Origin: Nemopilema nomurai
Lineage: Eukaryota; Cnidaria; Scyphozoa; Rhizostomeae; Rhizostomatidae
Length of the DNA stretch: 64,000 nucleotides
Assembly: GCA_003864495.1 (NCBI GenBank)
Contig: ML133502.1
Coordinates: 1,116,001-1,180,000 of the forward strand
Direction of reading: 5' to 3'
Positions 63,162-64,000 of this stretch are shown here, one piece after another. Below the pieces are notes generated by a model. That model saw only the letters and a list, made by a program, of their open reading frames with translations. It was not told the DNA's origin and did no database searches. A program made the position numbers and the translations under genes. Numbering within the stretch: the stretch's first letter is position 1; every line of letters begins with the position of its first letter.

Positions 63162-63327
63162 TTTCAGGCTTTCCCTCGGCGTGTTCCTCGCGAAATGATC
63201 TTTGATCAATATTAATCAAAGTTTCATAGCAACAAGTTGCCTGGATACGCGCATGCCTCGTATTCGCATTCAAGCGATCTCGTTTTCAAAAACATTTCCG
63301 TTCGGGGCAGTCGTTTTTAGGCGAAGT
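63162..63327. promoter_or_regulatory. bidirectional promoter, CFAP97D1-like / ULK3
   Basis: Only 166 bp separate the two ATGs on opposite strands. It is richer in GC and CG dinucleotides than the surroundings. It contains an X-box-like element at 63221-63233. Confidence 0.75.
63221..63233. promoter_or_regulatory. X-box-like RFX site
   Basis: GTTTCATAGCAAC fits the RFX consensus RYYNYY-N(1-3)-RRNRAC with a 1-bp spacer and one mismatch (the A ending the first half). It lies 60 bp upstream of the CFAP97D1-like ATG, the usual distance for ciliary genes. A GTTGCC follows at 63236-63241 and may be an additional half-site. Confidence 0.45.
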
Positions 63328-64000
63328 ATGTCTTCGAGTCCTGGAAGATTACCGTCTGGCTTCTCCAGACAATTAAGTTCACATGGCCGTCCTCGAATGA
63401 AAGATTTTGTCTTGAGTGAGAAACTGGGCCAAGGTACGTACGCAACTGTATATAAAGGCTATAGAAAGGGTAACACGCGTGAAGTAGTGGCAGTCAAGTG
63501 TATTGAACGAAAGAGGTTGAGCAAGTCTTCGGGCGACAATCTTGTACGCGAAATAGAGATCCTGAGGAGTATTAATCACGAACATATTGTTAAGTTGAAA
63601 GATTTTCAGTGGGATAATGATAACGTTTTTCTTGTTCTCGAATACTGCAGTGGTGGTGATCTCTCGATGTTTCTACGTAGATATGTAAAATTGCCGGAAA
63701 GAATTTCTCGAAAGTTTTTGAGACAGCTTGCCCTTGCATTACAGTTTATTCACGGGCATAATGTTGCTCACATGGACTTGAAACCGCAAAACCTATTACT
63801 TTACTCAAAAACAGACCCGATTTTGAAAGTTGGAGATTTTGGATTTGCCCAACAGCTGCTTGGCAAAGAAGGTAGGGATAATCTTCGGGGAAGTCCCTTA
63901 TATATGGCCGTTGAAATGTTTTGTTCGGATAGCTACGATGCATCGGTTGATCTGTGGTCTGTTGGTGTTATTCTTTTCGAGACACTCTTTGGTTATGCAC
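63328..64000 (+). CDS. ULK3: ULK3 serine/threonine kinase, N-terminal part (cut by window end)
   Basis: ULK3 phosphorylates GLI factors in Hedgehog signalling and acts in autophagy and abscission control. It starts at ATG 63328 and is open to the window end (224 codons) with no intron so far. The kinase domain begins at about residue 24: glycine loop [15 protein letters not shown]-type lysine in VVAVKC, alpha-C Glu in NLVREIEIL, hinge [12 protein letters not shown], catalytic loop HMDLKPQN (HLD in human ULK3), DFG in [11 protein letters not shown], then [12 protein letters not shown] and [30 protein letters not shown] and DFGFAQ distinguish ULK3 from ULK1/2. The APE motif reads AVE. The C-terminal MIT domains would lie beyond the window. 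Confidence 0.9.
   Translation, partial: MSSSPGRLPSGFSRQLSSHGRPRMKDFVLSEKLGQGTYATVYKGYRKGNTREVVAVKCIERKRLSKSSGDNLVREIEILRSINHEHIVKLKDFQWDNDNVFLVLEYCSGGDLSMFLRRYVKLPERISRKFLRQLALALQFIHGHNVAHMDLKPQNLLLYSKTDPILKVGDFGFAQQLLGKEGRDNLRGSPLYMAVEMFCSDSYDASVDLWSVGVILFETLFGYA

Overview
The window looks like a piece of a cnidarian nuclear genome, most likely an anthozoan (stony coral or sea anemone). It is AT-rich. It holds multi-exon animal genes with GT-AG introns (a Wnt11-like ligand, CCDC39, LSM1, a CFAP97D1-like gene, ULK3), an intronless rhodopsin-like GPCR and an intronless BTBD6-like gene, and much repeat DNA including a stand-alone P2X7-type ballast domain. Assignments rest on motif recognition and exon-phase bookkeeping done by eye. 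No database search was possible, so the species is not determined.

Layout. 1-15.8 kb: a Wnt11-like gene on the plus strand, four coding exons spread over 13.7 kb with one 9.7 kb intron. 17.0-17.8 kb: a small inverted-repeat transposon. 18.3-27.9 kb: a satellite of roughly 54 monomers of about 175 bp in two subfamilies with higher-order structure. 28-31 kb: transposon debris (MADF-like fragment, CAACAATTGTTG repeat, LINE remnant). 31.7-33.0 kb: an intronless GPCR whose stop codon lies at the start of a 39-bp minisatellite that stays open in another frame. 34.4-47.2 kb: a complete 24-exon CCDC39 gene on the minus strand (973 aa). 47.8-48.4 kb: a NOL7/UTP16-like gene, divergent from CCDC39. 49.8-52.7 kb: a four-exon Cut8/STS1-like proteasome-tether gene on the minus strand, with an MGNCHS myristoylation-type N-terminus. 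54.3-55.8 kb: LSM1 (minus, four exons). 56.4-57.9 kb: a TTAA-flanked transposon with perfect 31-bp inverted repeats carrying a decayed P2X7-ballast-domain gene. 59.2-60.5 kb: a BTBD6-like BTB-BACK-PHR gene. 61.0-63.2 kb: a CFAP97D1-like axonemal gene (minus). 63.3 kb to the end: the 5' part of ULK3.

How the genes relate. CCDC39 and the CFAP97D1-like gene are ciliary, and ULK3 is linked to Hedgehog signalling and autophagy. CFAP97D1-like and ULK3 are head to head across 166 bp that hold an X-box-like (RFX) element. CCDC39 and the NOL7-like gene are head to head across about 630 bp. The BTBD6-like and CFAP97D1-like genes converge, with polyadenylation signals about 20 bp apart.

Most interesting points: a Wnt with all 24 cysteines but Thr at the position of the lipid-modified Ser; a Cut8 homologue that appears membrane-anchored; a P2X7 ballast domain inside a TTAA transposon; the GPCR/minisatellite tail; and a higher-order satellite. 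At four loci the expected frame would be restored by one extra base in a short homopolymer (2083-2086, 32604-32606, 48396-48397, 56761-56766), so residual assembly indels should be considered.
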